This document shows, piece after piece, positions 5,514-6,660 of a stretch of 6,660 nt of DNA (positions are counted from its first letter, which is position 1; each line of letters opens with the position of its first letter). The notes under the pieces are model-generated. The model was not told where the DNA came from. It made no database searches and saw only the letters and a program-made list of their open reading frames with translations. The stretch is from Methanobacteriota archaeon (lineage in GTDB: Archaea; Thermoplasmatota; DTKX01; GCA-020343715), in NCBI GenBank assembly GCA_030597775.1, contig JAUVRF010000096.1, forward strand, positions 1 through 6,660, given 5' to 3'. Both the position numbers and the translations under genes were made by a program.

Positions 5514-6660
5514 ATGGCGGCCAAGAAACGCGCGAAGAAGGATGCCAAGGAGGACAAGAAGAGCAAGCTGGAGAAGAAGCTCCTCATGAAGGAGGAGATG
5601 ATCTGGGACAGCATCTCCAAGAAGGACGAGAAGGCGGTGATGAGCTTCTGCGAGGGTTACAAGGACTTCCTCACCAAGGGCAAGGGTCTCCGGGAGGTGG
5701 CAAAGCTCATTGTCGAGGCTGCCGAGGCATCGGGTTTCAAGGACCTTGCCAAGGTCAGGACGGCCAAGCCGGGCACGAGGGTCTACCTGGTCAACAGGGG
5801 CAAGGGCCTTGCCATGGCCGTCCTGGGAAAGCGTCCCCTGACCGATGGCATCAACGTGGTGGCGTCCCACATAGACGCTCCCCGACTCGACCTCAAGCAG
5901 AAACCCCTTTACGAGGACGGCACGACCAAGCTGGCCCTGTTCAAGACCCATTACTACGGCGGTGTCAAGAGGTACCAGTGGGCCTCCATACCCCTGTCCC
6001 TCCACGGGTCGGTGGTACTGGCCAACGGAAAGACGGTGGACATAGCCATAGGCGAGGAGCCCGACGAGCCCGTCTTCGTCGTCCCCGACCTGTTGCCCCA
6101 TCTCTGGCGCAAGTCCCAAGCCAAGAGGAAGGCCCCGGATGTGATGAAGGGCGAGGACATGAACATAATAGTGGCCTCCCGCCCCGTGGACGACGAGAAG
6201 GCCAAGGAGAAGGTGAAGCTGGCAGTGCTGGACCACATGAACAGGAAGTACGGCATGGTGGAGGAGGACTTCGTGTCCGCCGAGATAGAGGCCGTTCCAT
6301 CGGGTCCGGCCAGGGACGTGGGCATCGACAGGTCGATGATAGGCTCCTACGGACAGGACGACCGTGTTTGCGCCTACACCTCGTTGGAGGCGATAATGGG
6401 TATCAAGACGCCGGAGCGCACCGCGTTGGCCCTGTTCGTCGACAAGGAGGAGATCGGCTCGGACAGCAACACGGGCATCAAGTCGCGGTTCTTCCAGAAC
6501 TTCGTAGGCGACCTGTTGGCACTCTCGGACCCGGACTATGCCGACAGCGCCCTCCGAAGGGCTCTGGCCAGGTCCAAGTGCCTGAGCTCCGACGTGAACG
6601 CGGGCATCAATCCCAGCTTCAAGGAGGTCCACGAGGCCCAGAACGCCGCCCTGATCGGCA
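5514..6660 (+). CDS. M18-family metalloaminopeptidase (aminopeptidase I type), partial (C-terminus beyond right edge)
   Basis: This is a zinc-dependent aminopeptidase of the M18 family, which removes N-terminal residues from peptides in the cytoplasm, usually as a large dodecameric, tetrahedral particle. 382 codons are visible of a protein normally of about 430-480 residues. Metal-site residues seen are H119 in ASHIDAPRLDLK, the bridging aspartate D282 in GQDDR, catalytic E312 and zinc ligand E313 in DKEEIGSDSNTG, and D360 in SSDVNAG. The last histidine ligand lies past the window edge. The stretch LFKTHYYGGVKRYQW is typical of the bacterial and archaeal branch. The first 27 residues contain about 12 lysines or arginines and probably form a charged helix ahead of the catalytic fold. 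The gene has its own promoter and Shine-Dalgarno site, 80 bases after gpmI. The family assignment is firm; the preferred peptide is not predictable from sequence. Confidence 0.95.
   Translation, partial: MAAKKRAKKDAKEDKKSKLEKKLLMKEEMIWDSISKKDEKAVMSFCEGYKDFLTKGKGLREVAKLIVEAAEASGFKDLAKVRTAKPGTRVYLVNRGKGLAMAVLGKRPLTDGINVVASHIDAPRLDLKQKPLYEDGTTKLALFKTHYYGGVKRYQWASIPLSLHGSVVLANGKTVDIAIGEEPDEPVFVVPDLLPHLWRKSQAKRKAPDVMKGEDMNIIVASRPVDDEKAKEKVKLAVLDHMNRKYGMVEEDFVSAEIEAVPSGPARDVGIDRSMIGSYGQDDRVCAYTSLEAIMGIKTPERTALALFVDKEEIGSDSNTGIKSRFFQNFVGDLLALSDPDYADSALRRALARSKCLSSDVNAGINPSFKEVHEAQNAALIG

Noticed and set aside
5244..6632. A 462-codon open frame on the minus strand
   Set aside because: It lies opposite the end of gpmI and the M18 aminopeptidase, both of which show conserved catalytic motifs on the plus strand. 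Its translation resembles no family.

Overview
The window looks like a piece of an archaeal chromosome, GC-rich by eye. Three observations support this. Genes are preceded by archaeal-style TATA elements about 50-60 bases before the start codon, together with Shine-Dalgarno sites. One gene is a paralogue of the archaeal RadA/RadB recombinase. The gene mix (large MMPL/RND exporter, small archaeal hypothetical, M18 aminopeptidase) also fits. A GC-rich member of the Thermoplasmatota, such as a relative of Methanomassiliicoccales, is my best guess, but that placement is inference and was not tested by any search.

There are five protein genes in two divergent groups that face away from each other around 3778-3855. 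Leftward, on the minus strand: a RadA/RadB-fold protein whose Walker A loop has been lost (2941-3777), a 93-residue uncharacterised protein whose start overlaps the end of the first gene by 8 bases (2667-2948), and, after an 88-base spacer with its own TATA box and Shine-Dalgarno site, a large MMPL/RND-type membrane exporter that runs off the left edge (1-2578). Rightward, on the plus strand: a complete cofactor-independent phosphoglycerate mutase, gpmI (3856-5433), and, after an 80-base spacer with a clear archaeal promoter, an M18-family aminopeptidase that runs off the right edge (5514-6660).

The genes do not form one obvious pathway. gpmI is central carbon metabolism, the M18 enzyme is peptide turnover, and the exporter is envelope transport. 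The pair most likely to act together is the degenerate RecA-fold protein and its translationally coupled small partner. This is also the least understood part of the window and the best candidate for something undescribed. The shared divergent promoter region is unusual: a near-palindromic TATA-like element lies inside a loop of a run of G-tracts that could form a quadruplex.

There are no tRNA or rRNA genes, CRISPR arrays, insertion sequences or long repeats that I can see. No stretch longer than about 90 bases lacks a gene.
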